This document shows positions 61,710-64,000 of a DNA stretch of 64,000 bases, one piece after another. Origin of the DNA: Pterobdella sp. o SKG-2022. Its lineage: Eukaryota > Annelida > Clitellata > Hirudinida > Piscicolidae. Below the pieces are notes generated by a model. It was given only the letters and a program-made list of their open reading frames with translations. It had not been told where the DNA came from and made no database searches. A program made the translations under genes and the position numbers. The stretch lies in the NCBI GenBank assembly GCA_964035795.1, contig OZ038325.1, positions 9,732,875 through 9,796,874 on the forward strand, in the 5' to 3' direction. The stretch's first letter is position 1. Each line of letters begins with the position of its first letter.

Positions 61710-63453
61710 TCACATATACTGGGAACAGAACTGGTATACAAGCCTCTTGGACTTTTTTGTCTTCCTAATGATTCCTTTTTTGTAGTACTGTCTGATCGAC
61801 CTGTGTGAAACGTGGATGGTTATTTGGCAGTGTATTTGGGTTGTTCGATGCAGAAACAAAACTCATTTATATTAATGACCTTTACATAAATTGTTTTATG
61901 AATATTTATCAAGTTAAATTTATCCTTCATATTATGATGCATTCTTATGGCTCTGTTGATGAGTATTTCGGCTATTAATAGATTTATTGGTATCATAACT
62001 ATAAATAGAGCTCATAAATATTAACAACCTCGACAGCTTGTCATAGTTCATACCAGGCCTGTTCTTACGCCTGCCCCACAATCTGGCCACACCAACACTG
62101 TTCTCTATTTTGAAGACACCTGGCGAGAGAAATTTTATTTAATTATGTATTTTTGTACATATGTATGATATTGAATAGAAACATGGTACTCGATCTCTTT
62201 AATATCCACCCCAACCCACCAGCGCTTTGGTCGAGCCATCGAATGGAGGCTTTGTGTTGAGGACTCACAAGAAGTTCCTTGAGAAATTGCCACAGACAGA
62301 TGGAGCCTTTGGTAGGAGGCTCGCTGCTTTCTGTAGTGCATTTTTTTTTGTGCTTGCTGGGTGGGTTTGATGGAGGAGTTGAAGAGGAAGGGTTAGTGGA
62401 GCATGGGCTGGTACTGGGTAGACTGGTGTCAGAAGAATTGATGGAGAGATTGGTGGTGGTGGAAGGGTTGAGACAGTTAATTTTGCAGTTTGAATGTTGG
62501 AACACAGAAACATCATGAGACAGTGGTTTTCTATGGTACTTGCCAATATGGTGGTGAAGGTAGTGAGGGTGGAAACGATTGTTGGAATGAGGTTTGTGAT
62601 GTTTATCATCTGCTGAGTCATCGGAATGGTGATGTAATGTTGTGTGTGACTTGATTTTGAAGAGATCTGATTTGTTTCTGAAGTTTGATAAAGTGTGGTT
62701 ACTTCTGATTTCAGTTGAGTGTTTTTTTTCAATTTTTTTCTCTCTTTCTTCAACATGTTTCCAACTATCCCAACAATCATCATCTTCATTTTCTTTTTCC
62801 TCCTCCTCTTCTTCATCATCATAATCATGATCACATAACAAGTCGAAATAAGAAAGGGGAGAATCAAAGATGGATTCCTCAAACAAATAATCTTCATAGT
62901 CTTGTGTGGTTAAGTTGTCCCTATTGTTGTCAACATTGTTGTCAACATTTTTTTCAAAATTGTTAATCTTAACCTCATTATCACTTCTCAACCTACCTAT
63001 CATCTTTTTGTTGATGACACCTTCAAAATTGACCTTTGTTTTGACCTCTCTAATGTCATTTCCACCTCCCTTCAACTCATTACTCTCTTCACTCGGGTTG
63101 TCCAAAACAGCATCGTCTAGCAGCAAGGAGTTAGACAGAAGCACATTGTCATTGAGAGCTCCTATTGGCTCCCAGAAAGTGTAACAATTATTCATCCAAT
63201 CAGAATCGAGCGAAAATTCTTTTGATGGAGAAATGTCATAAGACTTAAGTGTGTCTTGTTGTATACGTGATTGGGAATTCAAAATCTGTGACGTGTTTTT
63301 TGTTGTTTTCCTAATGGTTGAAGCATGTTGCTGTGAAGTCGGATGTACATCCGGCGGGGGAAGTGGGCTGGAAGGTGGGTAGTTTCGGATGTGCCTGCCA
63401 ATTAGTTGTTTCGTGTTGAAGCTTTTAAATCTAACAGACTCGAATCTTATGGC
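61710..63453 (-). CDS. PDEF/Ets98B-type ETS transcription factor, 5' end unresolved
   Basis: Sequence-specific DNA-binding protein. Exons 62220 to about 63453, 62029-62119 and 61710-61800 (TGA) keep phase and rebuild a full ETS domain at the C-terminus: [20 protein letters not shown], then [20 protein letters not shown]...[11 protein letters not shown], then [20 protein letters not shown]...[18 protein letters not shown] and [17 protein letters not shown] are diagnostic of the SPDEF/Ets98B subfamily. The large upstream exon (411 open codons) is mostly low-complexity: Asn-rich (NNVDNNRDN), acidic ([15 protein letters not shown]), His-rich and Ser/Pro-rich. No ATG lies in its first 85 codons and no PNT domain is seen, so upstream exons are likely outside or unrecognised. 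Confidence 0.9.
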
Positions 63454-64000
63454 TTAAACTTAATGTTGTGATTGGAAGGGCTCATGTTTATGCATCGAAA
63501 ACAGCACAAAAGTTTATCAGTGGGACTTCAGAAACCCTTGTGAAATAAGGTATCAATGATTTGTTACAACTTTTGAGAAAGTAATAAAAATGGTCCCTTG
63601 TTGGTTTAAACAGATTTTGTTTCAAATTTGTTGAAATTCAGTCAAAAATTGTGAAAAATCTCAATTTTAATTCATAATCACTCCTAATTTGAAAATATTC
63701 CTCACATCAAATACACAACTGTGTAATTAAAAAGCAACCTTAACGTCTGAAATGTATTCTTCTTAGTATTGATACTTTATTAAACAAGCTCTATGCTAAT
63801 CACACACACACTCACAACTTTTGCGCACACTCATACAAAGTCAACTTCATACACATATATATTTGTTCTTGTTTATATGACTCTTACTCATACCTCAAAC
63901 AGTTTAATTCCGACCATTTTAAACTTTAAGCCAAATAGAAATTATTTTGCCATGATATGGTTTGAAAATTCTCGGCTTAACGCCACTAATGTATTAAATG
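63454..64000. other. Upstream of the ETS exon; no exon recognised
   Basis: AT-rich. A 12-codon minus-strand frame ([12 protein letters not shown]) lies near 63480 but is out of frame with the ETS exon. Confidence 0.4.

Overview
The window is metazoan nuclear DNA. It is AT-rich, dense in microsatellites and minisatellites, holds GT-AG introns, and carries several non-LTR retrotransposon fragments. Animal-specific families (UBE4A, a RASSF2/4/6-type RASSF, DNAJC12, a PDEF-type ETS factor, a trunk/noggin-like cystine-knot prohormone) fix it as an animal. Asn-rich low-complexity inserts and the retroelement types suggest a lophotrochozoan, possibly an annelid such as a leech; that last step is inference.

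Layout: 88-3495 (+) C-terminal half of the E4 ubiquitin ligase UBE4A; 4126-5585 (+) RASSF; 6152-7918 (-) complete ZFAND2 with a CaaX end; 8518-9280 (+) DNAJC12, head-to-head with ZFAND2 across a 599-base spacer holding two heat-shock-element-like dimers; 10201-20247 (-) complete VPS35 in 23 coding exons plus a 75-base candidate cassette exon, with a decayed LINE in one intron; 27275-28408 (+) trunk/noggin-like prohormone. After the duplicated block come a LINE fragment (53.9-54.5 kb), a small secreted galactose-binding-like protein (57282-58668, +), the last two coding exons of an AP-1 sigma subunit (60223-60523, +) and a PDEF/Ets98B-type ETS factor (61710-63453, -). Several of these genes act in protein quality control or membrane traffic, but I see no operon-like link beyond the ZFAND2/DNAJC12 pair.

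The dominant structural fact is a duplication: 13047-32809 reappears as 33010-53796 around a run of exactly 200 N. The two copies look identical except at one TG microsatellite, where the second copy has an extra 1024 bases. Both contig ends fall in repeats. This is best read as two overlapping contigs that were not merged, so VPS35 exons 1-17, the prohormone and all other features in that interval are probably single-copy.

The most interesting biology is a retrotransposon family whose 5'-truncated copies, ending in a C-terminal zinc-finger pair, lie between TG microsatellite tracts. There are three different insertions in the same orientation, two of them nested in one TG array. This suggests a non-LTR element that targets TG/CA microsatellites.
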